This document shows positions 46,252 to 55,310 of a stretch of 64,000 nucleotides of DNA, one piece after another; position 1 is the first letter of the stretch; each line of letters opens with the position of its first letter. A program made the translations under genes and the position numbers. The DNA comes from JAHEJN01 sp963787285 (GTDB lineage Bacteria > Actinomycetota > Acidimicrobiia > Acidimicrobiales > JAHEJN01). The notes below the pieces were generated by a model that saw only the letters and a list, made by a program, of their open reading frames with translations, did not search any database and was not told the DNA's origin. The DNA lies in contig CAWBCM010000006.1 of NCBI GenBank assembly GCA_963787285.1, forward strand, positions 155,064-219,063, read 5' to 3'.

Positions 46252-46957
46252 TCAAGCCGCTCCGGCACCGCCGGGCGAAACGGTCTCCGGTCAGGTGCGC
46301 AACCAACGAGTCGACCAGCCGACCGAACAGCGCCGCCCCGTGGTCGGCCTTCGCGGCCCGCGGATCACCGAGCACCCCGTTGGGAGCGAGCGCGACCACC
46401 CCCTCGGATGCGAGCCGTGGAGCCAGTTCGGCGAGGGGTGCGGTGTTGCCGACGTCGGCGAGATCGAAGTGCACCACCTCCGGGGCAATGGCGAGCAGGA
46501 GGGAGGTCTCGGTGTGGCCGGCGTGGGCATCGAAGCGCTCGACCTCGGCGAGGTCGGGCTGCCACGCCGTCACCGGTCGTCCCTCGCACCCGAGCTGCTC
46601 GACCGCGGCGCGAACCGCCTGGGCGTTGCCACCGTGGCCGTTCACGAACACCACGCGGGCGAAGGGCGGCAGCGCCGACCGGCCGAGCTCGACGAGCATG
46701 CTCGCCAGGGCCTCGGTGCCGATCGACAGCGTTCCGGGGAATGCCTGGTGTTCACCGCTCGCGCCGTAGTCCACACAGGGAGCGACGACGGCACCCTCCA
46801 CCCGCTCCGCCGCCGCGACGGCGACGGCCACGGCGATGCGGCTGTCGGTGTCGAGCGGGAGATGCGGGCCGTGCTGTTCGGTCGAGCCGAGCGGCACGAG
46901 AAGGGTTTCCGCGGCGGCATCGACGTCGGGCCAGGCGCGTTCGCCGTGAGCGGTCAT
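46252..46957 (-). CDS. MftE-like creatininase-family peptidase (frameshift near 46288)
   Basis: 234 residues when one surplus base near 46287-46290 is removed, ending in a natural TGA at 46252. Family motifs are LLVPLGSTEQHGPHLPLDTD, GASGEHQAFPGTLSIG, FVNGHGGNAQAVRAAV and HAGHTETSLL, with metal-binding His/Asp/Glu residues. MftE cleaves the mycofactocin precursor MftA after modification. The other mft genes are not in this window, so the protein could be another creatininase-type amidase. Context (NDMA-ADH and SDR) favours MftE. Confidence 0.78.
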
Positions 46958-47064
46958 TCCTGGATTCTCGCCCACCGGCGACGTCGAGACGAATGCGGAT
47001 CGGAATCCGCCGATCACGGCGATCGAAGGTTTCGGATGAGCGATCGCCCCGCCATCCTGCACGC

Positions 47065-48024
47065 ATGGATCGCATCCTGGTCACCGAAGAGATAGCCGAG
47101 TCCGGTCTGCAGCGACTGCGCGACGCGGGCCACCACGTCGACGTACAGACGGGCCTTTCGCCAGAGGAGCTGCTCTCGGCGGTATCCGGCGCTGCGGCGC
47201 TGGTGATCCGCTCGGCGACCGAGGTGACCGCCGAGGTCATCGCGGCCGGAGCCGACCTGCGGGTCGTCGGTCGGGCCGGCGTGGGTCTCGACAACGTCGA
47301 TGTCGCCGCGGCCACCGCCGCCGGCGTGCTGGTCGCCAACGCACCGCAATCGAATGTGGTGTCCGCCGCAGAGCAGACCATGGCGTTGTTGTTGGCGGTG
47401 GCCCGCAACGTCCCCCAGGCCCACGCTGCGCTCGTACAGGGCCGATGGGAACGGTCGAGGTGGAACGGCGTCGAGCTCAGCGAGAAGACGCTCGGCATCA
47501 TCGGCCTGGGTCGCATCGGCGGCCTCGTAGCCGAGCGCGCCGCGGCGTTCGGCATGCGCCTCATCGCCTACGACCCCTACATCGGCGCCGACCGAGCGGC
47601 CGAGTTCGGCGCCGAGCTGGTCGATCTCGACACGCTCGCTCGCACCAGCGACTTCGTCACGCTGCACCTCGCCAAGACGCCCGAGACCGTCGGTTTGGTC
47701 GGCGTCGACTTCCTGGGCAAGGCCAAGCCGTCGCTGCGGGTCGTCAACGTCTCTCGTGGCGGCATCATCGACGAGGCGGCGCTCTTCGATGCGCTCTCGG
47801 CCGGCACCATCGCCGGAGCCGGCCTCGACGTGTGGGCCACCGAGCCCACGACCGATTCACCCTTGTTCACCCTGCCCAACGTGGTCGCTCAACCGCACCT
47901 GGGGGCCAGCACCGTCGAGGCCCAGGACAAGGCAGGCGACCAGGTGGCCGAGCAGGTCAACCTGGCCCTGGCCGGAGAACCCGCCCCGTTCGTCGTCAAC
48001 GCCGATTCGGTGGTCGCCGGCTGA
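47065..48024 (+). CDS. phosphoglycerate dehydrogenase-like 2-hydroxyacid dehydrogenase
   Basis: 319 residues. The NAD-binding core is KTLGIIGLGRIGGLVAERA. Catalytic residues are Arg in VNVSRGGIID, Glu in DVWATEP and His in AQPHLGAST. SerA-type N-terminal sequence (DRILVTEEIAESGLQRL) and the ATEVTAEVIAAG segment match D-3-phosphoglycerate dehydrogenase, the first step of serine synthesis. The ASB and ACT regulatory domains of longer SerA are missing, so it would not be serine-feedback regulated in that way. Other hydroxyacid substrates are possible. Confidence 0.82.
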   Translation: MDRILVTEEIAESGLQRLRDAGHHVDVQTGLSPEELLSAVSGAAALVIRSATEVTAEVIAAGADLRVVGRAGVGLDNVDVAAATAAGVLVANAPQSNVVSAAEQTMALLLAVARNVPQAHAALVQGRWERSRWNGVELSEKTLGIIGLGRIGGLVAERAAAFGMRLIAYDPYIGADRAAEFGAELVDLDTLARTSDFVTLHLAKTPETVGLVGVDFLGKAKPSLRVVNVSRGGIIDEAALFDALSAGTIAGAGLDVWATEPTTDSPLFTLPNVVAQPHLGASTVEAQDKAGDQVAEQVNLALAGEPAPFVVNADSVVAG

Positions 48025-48027
48025 GCT

Positions 48028-48393
48028 TCAGCTCTTCGCCGCCCGGTACCCGTCGGCCTCGGCCGCCTCGGGGGACAGGTAGCAGCGGTCGGCATTGGTG
48101 CGGTCATAGGCGATGTTGCCCTCGACGTGGAAGATCCCCGAGCGCGTCTTGCCCTTGACCGGGTGGGAGGGCGGACAATTGCCGTCGGGAAGCGGATCGA
48201 CCCATGCCACCGAATGGCCCTCGCTCACCGGCGACGCGACCGGCTGGTCGGCGGCGGCCATCTGCAGCGGTGGCCATTCCGCCGGAGCGCGTGGCTCGTC
48301 TTCCCACGCCTGGCGTTTGCGCCGTTGGTTGAACCAGGAGGCGCCCACCAGGACACCCGCGAGAGCGAACACTCGTGTCAGCCAGCGCTTCAT
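48028..48393 (-). CDS. membrane-anchored sunset-domain protein
   Basis: 121 residues from the ATG at 48393. An N-terminal hydrophobic segment (FALAGVLVGASWF) is followed by a basic stretch, a Pro-rich spacer and a C-terminal domain with CPPSHPVKGKTRSGIFH and YDRTNADRCYLSPEAAEADG. This is the sunset-type pattern common in actinobacterial surface proteins, of unknown function. Convergent with the SerA-like gene, 3 bp apart. Confidence 0.7.
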   Translation of the reverse strand: MKRWLTRVFALAGVLVGASWFNQRRKRQAWEDEPRAPAEWPPLQMAAADQPVASPVSEGHSVAWVDPLPDGNCPPSHPVKGKTRSGIFHVEGNIAYDRTNADRCYLSPEAAEADGYRAAKS

Positions 48394-48471
48394 GCCCGAC
48401 AAACCTAAACCAGATCCGAGGCCGGAGAGCCCATGGTCGGGCCTCCGTGCCCCGTGATCGGCCTCGGCGGG

Positions 48472-50920
48472 TCAGCTGATGGAGAGTTGGGTACCCAGCT
48501 CGAGGGTGGCGAGGTCGTTCGACTGGAGCCAGCGGTACGACATCGTGAACAGATCGTCGTCGACGATCAGCGTGCGTACCACGGGGTCTCCGCCGTAGTA
48601 GTCGGGCCAGCAGAAGAACAGATGACCGTCGGCGGGAACGGGCTCGGCCAGGCTCGAGAGGATCTCGTCCTCACCGATGCCGAAGTAGTCGAAGGCCTCA
48701 GAGACGAGGATCGGACCCTCGCACGACATGCCATCGACGGGATTGCCGACGGCTTGGTCGGGCTCACAGACCACGACCTTGCCGCCGTCGAGGAGCACGT
48801 AGTCGAGCTCCGTGCGGGCGTCGTCGTAGCTGGTGGCCCGGTCGGCGGGCTCGACCGGCACGCACTGGGTGGTCCCGAGCGTGCCGCCGTCGTTCTGGTC
48901 GACCCGACCACGTTCGACGATGCCGTCGCGGGTCACCTCGAGCACGACGGCCCCGAAGAACTGCTGGTTGTAGGAGCTGAGCGGCAGGATCGCGAGATTG
49001 TCGGGTCCCCACCAGGTGAAGGCCCGGTGGTCCCACTCGGCATCGGTGTAGCTCTGGCCGCCGCCCGTCCACACGGCGAGCTCGACGGGATCGGAGCGCT
49101 CCGACACGTCGAACAGCGACACCTTGGCCCCGAGCGTGCGGCCGTTCTCGTCGGCATCCTGGCCGACACCGAGCACCAGGTCGTCACCGATCGGGTGCAG
49201 GTACGACGAGTAGCCGGGGATCTTGAGCTCACCGACCACGGTGGGATCGGTGGGCGAGCTGAGGTCGACCACGTAGAACGGATCGACCTGGCGGAAGGTC
49301 ACCACGTAGGCGACGTCGTCCATGAACCGCACGGAGTAGATGCGCTCGCCCTTGCCGAGTCCGCCGACCTTGCCGACCTCGGTGAGGGCGCCGCCGCTCT
49401 GTTCGAGCACGGCGATGAAGCTCTCGGCGTCGGGTCCGCTGCCCCACGGCGAGCCGGCGGTGGTGGCGACGCGGAGACGGCCGTCGACTTCGTCGAGGGA
49501 GAACTGGTTGAGCAGGTGTCCGTCGACGGCACCCGAGGCCTGGTACTCGGCTCGCCCGTCGTCGGCGAGCGAGAACTTGTGCAGCGAGGTCGTGTAGCGC
49601 TCCTCGACGAGGCGCTCGGCACCCGGTTCGACGGGGAAGGTGTCGAACCATCGGTTGGTGGCGACGTACAGGCTCTCGGTACTCGCATACACCGTCTCGC
49701 CCGAAGCGAGCACGCCGGTGGCATCGGTGGGGACGACGTCGTCGGCCAAGAGGTCGAGGCCGACGACGGTCAACATCTCGAAGCCGGCGAAGGCCTCGGG
49801 ACGATGGATCCGCTCGCACGGCACGAGCTGGCCCTCGTCGAGCACCGTTCCGCCGGCGTTGCGACGCTGGAAGTCGGGTACCCACTGGTTCACGGTGCTC
49901 TCGTTCACGATGTCACGGTTGGCCTCGGCCGCCCGCTCCTCCCCCGAAGGATTCTGCGGGTACAGGAAGGGCAGGTCGTCGGGCCGCGTGGTCAGCACCA
50001 CCCGGGCGACGCCGTCGACGGCCCGGGCCGAGAGGTAGCGCCCCTCCATCTCGAGGACGTCGGTGACCGTCGGCGAGCCGGCCAGGTCGATCGTGGTGAC
50101 CTTGGTGGTCTCCCGCCAGTAGTCGAAGTACGGCCCGTCGACGATCGGTGGGGCAGGCTCGGTCTCCTCGGGGGCGAACCCGGCCTCGGCGTCGCCGCCG
50201 ACGCTCGGAGCGACCTCGCGGCTGACGCTGTCCTCGATGGCATAGGGAACGGGGAATCCGCCGTCGCCGTCGCTGATGAGCACGAGCTTGTCTCCCGCCA
50301 GGAAGGCCTCTCGGGCCCAGCCGCCGTCGAGCCGGATCTGGCCGATCTCGGTGGGCTCGCCGGTGACGTCGACGACGGTGATGACGTTGTTGGAGATCGT
50401 GACGATGCGGCGGCCGTCGGTCTTGACGATGTCGGGTTCGTCGACCCCGGACTCCTGCACGTTGGTCTCCGAGAAGACGTTCCCGCCGTCGTTTGCCTGG
50501 TCGGGCTCGATGCTCGAGGCCGTGTCGTCGGCGCTCGGTGCGGGGGCATCCTCGGGGCTCGGACGCGGGTTCCTCGACGGGCGCCGACTCGGCCATCGCC
50601 TCGTCGGTCATCACCTCGATCGCGATGTCGCCCTCCATGACCACCGGGCCGTACCCGCCGTAGCCGTCGAGGCCGTAGGGGCCGACCCGCCTGGCGGCCT
50701 CGGCGTGCACATGATCGAGGAAGGAGGCGCACGCGTCGAAGGGCACCAACGAGGCGGTGAGAACGAAGTCGTCGGTGACGACGGCGTCGTCTCCACCCGG
50801 CTCTGCCGGTGTGTCGTCGTCGCCGGTCGGCGGATCGACGCCGATCGTGGCGGGCCCCGAACCCGAACAGGCGCTGGCGACGAGGGCAATCAGCAGGGAA
50901 AGGACGGCGAGTTTTCTCAT
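48472..50920 (-). CDS. secreted beta-propeller lipoprotein (frameshift near 50555)
   Basis: About 815 residues after removing one base from the GGGG run at 50554-50557. The lipoprotein signal is RKLAVLSLLIALVASAC. A Pro/Glu-rich linker precedes the family hallmark NVQESGVDEPDIVKTDG. Repeated beta-propeller blades follow, such as SIEERIYSVRFMDDVAYVV-like and FYVVDLSSPTDPTVVGELK. This is the C-terminal beta-propeller family distantly related to WD40, found in Actinobacteria and Archaea. It is exported and lipid-anchored. Ligand and function are unknown. Confidence 0.82.
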
Positions 50921-51028
50921 GACGGGAATCTCCGGCGTGGTGGTCATCGCCTTTCGGACGATGTGCATCACTCCGTCGGTTCCCCGGATGCCGAATTGAT
51001 TTCCGTATGGGCCCTTCGGCCCAGCGGG

Positions 51029-51628
51029 TCAGCGGGCCGGAGTCGAGGGCAGCCAGGCCGGGCGGTTCGACTCGAAGTCGTCGATCGCGCCGGCGGAACG
51101 CAACGTGATGCCGATGTCGTCGAGACCCTCGAGGAAGCGCTCCACCACCGACTCGTCGAGCGGAAACGTCGTCTCGATGTCGAGGGCGGGAACCTCGAGG
51201 GTGCGTCGTTGCACGTCGACGGTGAGCTCGACGCTCGGGTCGTCGGCGACCGCGGCGAGGAGTCGTTGGGCGATGTCGGCGCTCACCTCCACCGGTACGA
51301 GGCCGTTCTTGGTGGCGTTGTTCTTGAAGATCGGCCCGAATCGCGACGAGATGACCGCCTCGAAACCGTATTGCTGGATGGCCCACACGGCATGCTCGCG
51401 AGAGGAGCCGGTGCCGAAGTTGGGGCCGGCGAGGAGGATGTTGGCGCCCGCGTATTCCTCGCGGTTGAGAACGAACGACGGCTCGTCGCGCCATTCCGAG
51501 AACAACCCCTTCTCGAAACCGGTGCGCTCGACGCGCTTGAGCCAGTCCGAGGGGATGATCTGGTCGGTGTCGACGTCGGAACGGTCGAGGGGAACTGCCG
51601 TGCCCTGGACGATGCGGACCGCCTTCAT
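51029..51628 (-). CDS. leuD: 3-isopropylmalate dehydratase small subunit
   Basis: 199 residues: the swivel domain of the aconitase family with DVDTDQIIPSDWLKR, GPNFGTGSSREHAVWA and the Arg-containing SSRFGPIFKNNATKNG. It pairs with LeuC to isomerise 2- to 3-isopropylmalate in leucine synthesis, and citramalate in the citramalate route. The start at 51628 overlaps the leuC stop by 4 bp. Confidence 0.96.
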   Translation of the reverse strand: MKAVRIVQGTAVPLDRSDVDTDQIIPSDWLKRVERTGFEKGLFSEWRDEPSFVLNREEYAGANILLAGPNFGTGSSREHAVWAIQQYGFEAVISSRFGPIFKNNATKNGLVPVEVSADIAQRLLAAVADDPSVELTVDVQRRTLEVPALDIETTFPLDESVVERFLEGLDDIGITLRSAGAIDDFESNRPAWLPSTPAR

Positions 51629-53025
51629 GCGAGATCCTCCGGTGTGGCGAAGTGTCCCGCGATCGCCGTCGCGGCGGCCACGGCAGGGGAGACGAGGTGG
51701 GTGCGTCCGCCTCGACCCTGGCGGCCCTCGAAGTTCCGGTTGCTGGTGCTGGCGGCGCGTTCGCCGACGGCGAGCTTGTCGGGATTCATCGCCAGACACA
51801 TGGAACAGCCGGGCTCTCGCCAGTCGAACCCGGCCGCAGTGAAGATCTCGTGCAGCCCCTCGCGCTCCGCCTGCTCCTTGACCAGCCCCGAACCGGGCAC
51901 GACCAGGGTGCGCACCCCGTCGGCCACCCGTCGTCCGTCGGCCACTGCCGCCGCGGCCCGCAGGTCTTCGATGCGGCTGTTGGTGCAGCTCCCGATGAAT
52001 ACGGTGTCGACGGCGACGTCGTTGATGGGCGTGCCCGCGGAATAGCCCATGTACTCCAGCGCCCGCCTGGCCGCGTCCTTCTCGGCCGGATCGTCGAAGT
52101 CGTCGGGGCCCGGAATGGTCTCGCCGAGGCGGATGACCTGTCCGGGGTTCGTGCCCCAGGTGACATGGGGGGTGACGGTGGAGCCGTCGATGACCACTTC
52201 GCGATCGAAGACCGCGTCGTCGTCGGTGCGCAGGTGTGACCACGCCTCGACCGCCGCACTCCAGTCGGAGTCCGACGGGGCGTGGGGGCGGCCTTCGAGG
52301 TAGGCGAAGGTGGTGGCGTCGGGAGCGATCAGCCCGGCCTTGGCGCCGAACTCGATGGCCATGTTGCACACCGTCATCCGGCCTTCCATGGACAACGCCT
52401 CGATGACCGGACCGCGGAACTCGGCGATGGCACCGATGCCGCCGCCGGTGCCCACCTCGCCGAGGATGGCGAGGACGACGTCCTTCGCCGTCGAACCGGC
52501 CGGCAGCTCACCGGTGACGGTGATCGACATGGTCTCCTGCGGGGGCTGGGGCAGGGTCTGGGTGGCCAGCACGTGCTCGACCTCGCTCGTGCCGATGCCG
52601 AAGGCCAGGGCGCCGAAGGCGCCGTGGGTGGAGGTGTGGCTGTCGCCGCAGACCACGGTCATGCCCGGCTGCGTGAGGCCCAGTTCGGGCCCGATCACGT
52701 GCACGATGCCGTTGTTGCGCTGCCCCATGCTGAACAGACGGATACCGAACTCGGCGCAGTTGCTGCGAAGGGTGTTGACCTGGGTGAGCGACACGGGGTC
52801 GGCGATGGGTTGGTGGATGTTCGCGGTCGGAATGTTGTGGTCCTCGGTGGCAATGGTGAGGTCGGGGCGCCGCACCGGGCGCCCGCTCAGCCGTAGGCCG
52901 TCGAACGCCTGTGGCGAGGTCACCTCGTGCACGAGGTGCAGGTCGATGTAGAGCAGGTCCGGCTGGCCCTCTCCGTGGCGGACGACGTGGTCGTTCCACA
53001 CCTTCTGGCTGAGCGTCTTTCCCAT
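51625..53025 (-). CDS. leuC: 3-isopropylmalate dehydratase large subunit
   Basis: 466 residues with the three [4Fe-4S] cysteines in FIGSCTNSRIEDL and GCSMCLAMNPDKL, plus VCGDSHTSTHGAFG. It holds the catalytic iron-sulfur cluster and forms the isomerase with LeuD. Transcribed leftward from the gap shared with the divergent IclR regulator, whose operator-like palindrome lies 30 to 45 bp upstream of the leuC start. Confidence 0.97.
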   Translation of the reverse strand: MGKTLSQKVWNDHVVRHGEGQPDLLYIDLHLVHEVTSPQAFDGLRLSGRPVRRPDLTIATEDHNIPTANIHQPIADPVSLTQVNTLRSNCAEFGIRLFSMGQRNNGIVHVIGPELGLTQPGMTVVCGDSHTSTHGAFGALAFGIGTSEVEHVLATQTLPQPPQETMSITVTGELPAGSTAKDVVLAILGEVGTGGGIGAIAEFRGPVIEALSMEGRMTVCNMAIEFGAKAGLIAPDATTFAYLEGRPHAPSDSDWSAAVEAWSHLRTDDDAVFDREVVIDGSTVTPHVTWGTNPGQVIRLGETIPGPDDFDDPAEKDAARRALEYMGYSAGTPINDVAVDTVFIGSCTNSRIEDLRAAAAVADGRRVADGVRTLVVPGSGLVKEQAEREGLHEIFTAAGFDWREPGCSMCLAMNPDKLAVGERAASTSNRNFEGRQGRGGRTHLVSPAVAAATAIAGHFATPEDLA

Positions 53026-53042
53026 GGCCGGGCAACCTCACG

Positions 53043-53071
53043 TTGACGGTCTTGTTATTTGGGACAATAAT
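53043..53071 (+). promoter_or_regulatory. putative leaderless promoter and operator between leuC and IclR gene
   Basis: TTGACG at 53043-53048 and AATAAT at 53066-53071 are separated by 17 bp, placing transcription start near the GTG at 53080. This suggests a leaderless mRNA for the regulator. An inverted repeat TTATT-N6-AATAA (53055-53070) overlaps the -10 region and could be the IclR operator controlling both directions. On the opposite strand TTGTCC (53062-53067) could serve as -35 for leuC, with a weak -10. Confidence 0.5.
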
Positions 53072-53079
53072 CCCGACTT

Positions 53080-53715
53080 GTGAAACCCACTCTAAGCGGC
53101 GTCGGTGTCATCGACAAGGCCATGGCCATCATCGCCGCCGTCGAGGTCGAGCCGATGGCCTTGGCCCAGCTGGTGACGGCGACCGGACAGAGTCGAGCCA
53201 CCGCCCACCGCTTGGCGACGGCGCTGGAGGTGCACGGCTTGTTGCGACGCGACGACGACGGCCGGTTCACGATCGGGTATCGCACGCTGACCCTGGCCCG
53301 GGGAGTGGGGGCCTCGTTGCCGCTGATCGATGCCGCCCGGGCGGTTCTGTCCGAATTGCGTGACGACACCGGAGAGAGCGTGCAGTTGTTCGTGCGAGAC
53401 GGTGACCGCCGCGTGTGCGTGGTGTCGTTGGAATCGCCCCACGGGCTGCGCACCATCGTGCCCAACGGAGCGGTGTTGCCCCTCGACCAGGGCTCGGGCG
53501 GAAGCGTGCTGCGAGGCGAGACCGACCCCGACATCGGCTTCGTGGCCAGCGTCGCCGAGCGGGAGGCGGGTGTGGCGTCGGTCAGTGCACCGGTCGAGGT
53601 CGACGGTCGGGTCGTGGCCGCAGTGAGCGTTTCGGGTCCGATCGAGCGGATGACGACCGACCCGGGTGCCCGCTTCGGTTCGCGGGTGGCCGGCGCAGCC
53701 TCAGCGATCGGCTGA
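53080..53715 (+). CDS. IclR-family regulator, NdgR/LtbR-like
   Basis: 211 residues from the GTG at 53080. The N-terminal winged helix (MALAQLVTATGQSRATAHRL) is followed by an IclR effector domain with LPLDQGSGGSVL and SAPVEVDGRVVAAVSVSGP. In other Actinobacteria, IclR-type NdgR/LtbR lies divergent to leuCD and controls leucine and related amino-acid genes. The identical arrangement here is the main support. It overlaps the convergent hydrolase gene by 15 bp. Confidence 0.85.
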   Translation: MKPTLSGVGVIDKAMAIIAAVEVEPMALAQLVTATGQSRATAHRLATALEVHGLLRRDDDGRFTIGYRTLTLARGVGASLPLIDAARAVLSELRDDTGESVQLFVRDGDRRVCVVSLESPHGLRTIVPNGAVLPLDQGSGGSVLRGETDPDIGFVASVAEREAGVASVSAPVEVDGRVVAAVSVSGPIERMTTDPGARFGSRVAGAASAIG

Positions 53716-54568
53716 CCGCGACAGGACGGAGTCGAGAGCGTCGAGCAGGCCGACGTTGAACGACGTGGGCGTGCTGACGGGGGCGTCGTGTTCGCCGGGC
53801 ACCGGGTGCAGCGTGGTTCTCGCGGATGAGGTCGGCGAAGGCGCGCTGATTCGGGGGGCGCACCTTGGTGTCGTCCTCGGTGACCACGACCGCGGTGGGC
53901 GCGGTGATCTCGGGCAGCCACTCGCGGCCATCGTGGTTGAACAGCGACGAACCCACCTCGAGCAGGATCCGCGGATCGTTGCGCTTCAGCTGGTCGACCC
54001 CCCACGGGTGCAGTCCCGCCGTGCGCCGGGCGAGCATGCGTCCGAACACCCGCTCGACGAAGGCGTCGGGAACGATGCGGGTCGCCGTGGCGGTACCGAA
54101 CATGATGCCGGGCCACAACCGCAGATCGCTCGCCCGGAATCGGGGAATGGTCGCGGCGAGCACGAGGCCGGCGAGTCGGTCGGCGTGATGGCGCGCCATC
54201 ACCTGGGCAACGGCGCCGCCCAAGGAGTACCCGAACGGCACGAAGGTGGCCACGCCCAGTGCGTCGGCCACCGCAACGGCGTCGTCGGCCAGGCTCTTCA
54301 CGCTCACCCGACGGCGGGGGCGCAGCCCGCTGCCGTGCCCGGCGTGGTCGAAGGCGATCACCCGGTAGCGGTCGCGCAGTGCCGGGTACTGGCCGAAGTA
54401 GTTCAGGTCGGCGGTGACGGTCCAGCCGTGGAGCATCATCACCGCCGGCGCATCGGCCGGCCCCATGTCACGGACGGGCAACGAACCTCGGCCAGGAAGG
54501 TCGACGCGGGCCGCAGGTTCGAGATCGGGTGGCTCGGTGATGCTGGCGGCGAGGCCGCCAGGGCCCAT
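53701..54568 (-). CDS. alpha/beta hydrolase (frameshift near 53815)
   Basis: About 288 residues after removing one C near 53815. The nucleophile elbow is FGYSLGGAVAQ, the oxyanion His-Gly is MLHGWTV, the catalytic acid lies in VVVTEDDTKV and the histidine in PGEHDAPVSTP. The N-terminal half aligns with epoxide hydrolase/haloperoxidase-type enzymes. It starts at the ATG at 54568, 1 bp after the greA stop, so the two genes form one unit. Substrate unknown. Confidence 0.82.
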
Positions 54569-54569
54569 C

Positions 54570-55040
54570 TCACTCACCGATGGCGACCACTCTGACGGTG
54601 AGCATGGCGCCTGTCGGTGACGCGAACTGCACGTCGTCGCCAACCGCGGTTCCGAGCAGCGCGGCGCCGAGCGGCGAACCGGGTGAGATGACATCGATGC
54701 CGTCGCGACGTTCCTCGATCGAGCCCACGAGGAATTTCTCGGGCTCGGAGTCGCCTTCGTACAGAATCGAGACGACCGAGCCGGCGCTCACGGTTCCGTC
54801 GGCGGCATCTTCCACGATCTCGCTGTTCTCGAGGATTCGCTCCAGGTGCATGATGCGGCCCTCCATCTTGCCCTGCTCCTCCTTGGCTGCGTGGTAGTCG
54901 CCGTTCTCGGAGAGGTCGCCCATCTCGCGGGCGGTCTCGATCTTGCGGGCGATGTCGATCCGGCCGCGAGTGGTGAGATCCTCGAACTCGGCCTTGAGCC
55001 GATCGAAGGCTGATTGGGAGAGCTGGGTGATCGGCGCCAT
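54570..55040 (-). CDS. greA: transcript cleavage factor GreA
   Basis: 156 residues with the antiparallel coiled-coil N-terminus whose tip carries the acidic pair in DLSENGDYHAAKEEQ (D and E coordinate Mg2+ in RNA polymerase) and the C-terminal FKBP-like domain (GSPLGAALLGTAVGDDV). It rescues backtracked RNA polymerase by stimulating RNA cleavage. The gene starts at 55040. Confidence 0.95.
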   Translation of the reverse strand: MAPITQLSQSAFDRLKAEFEDLTTRGRIDIARKIETAREMGDLSENGDYHAAKEEQGKMEGRIMHLERILENSEIVEDAADGTVSAGSVVSILYEGDSEPEKFLVGSIEERRDGIDVISPGSPLGAALLGTAVGDDVQFASPTGAMLTVRVVAIGE

Positions 55041-55163
55041 GGGGAAAGGGTAGCGACTCGCTTCTCGATCGTGTGACGGCGGCCCGCGATGGCCTCGGAT
55101 CTGACCGCCCAGTCGGACGGGCCGGGTTGACGTTCGGCGCCGACACCGGCGACAATCGAGACC

Positions 55164-55223
55164 GTGGTTCGCACCCCGCGCCCGTCACGCCTGCACTTCG
55201 CAGCGATCATCATCATTCCGTAG
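55164..55223 (+). CDS. leader peptide with four consecutive isoleucine codons
   Basis: A 19-codon frame from the GTG at 55164 to the TAG at 55221-55223 reads MVRTPRPSRLHFAAIIIIP. The codons ATC, ATC, ATC, ATT sit at 55206-55217. A terminator-like hairpin begins one base after the stop codon. The next structural gene, leuB, starts 88 bp downstream. This is the classical architecture of a branched-chain amino-acid attenuator. Starved for charged tRNA-Ile, a ribosome would stall on the run and change RNA folding. Translation has not been shown. The GTG start and its ribosome site are inferred. Confidence 0.65.
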   Translation: MVRTPRPSRLHFAAIIIIP

Positions 55224-55250
55224 CGCACGGCTTCTCGCCGTGCGTTTCTT
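55224..55250 (+). terminator. attenuator hairpin ahead of leuB
   Basis: CGCACGGC (55224-55231) pairs perfectly with GCCGTGCG (55237-55244) around the loop TTCTC, followed by TTTCTT (55245-55250). This is an intrinsic terminator placed immediately after the isoleucine leader peptide. The alternative antiterminator fold was not resolved by eye. A partial candidate is CCGTG at 55162-55166, complementary to CACGG at 55226-55230. Confidence 0.7.
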
Positions 55251-55257
55251 CGACCGT

Positions 55258-55277
55258 CCGCTCCGGTGGGCGGTTTT
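55258..55277 (+). terminator. second short hairpin with T-run before leuB
   Basis: CCGCTC (55258-55263) pairs with GGGCGG (55268-55273) around CGGT, with one U-G pair, followed by TTTT. It may be a second terminator or part of an antiterminator arrangement with the hairpin just upstream. Confidence 0.4.
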
Positions 55278-55310
55278 CCACGTTCTGGGAGCCATCCCCC
55301 TGGAGGACTC

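Noticed and set aside
45092..46957. Natural fusion of MftE-like peptidase with NDMA-alcohol dehydrogenase
   Set aside because: Removing one surplus base near 46288 gives a normal MftE length and a stop at 46252, and the dehydrogenase has its own GTG at 46207 preceded by a ribosome site.
48433..50640. 735-codon frame opposite the beta-propeller gene
   Set aside because: Antisense shadow. The minus-strand frame has a lipoprotein signal and family hallmarks.
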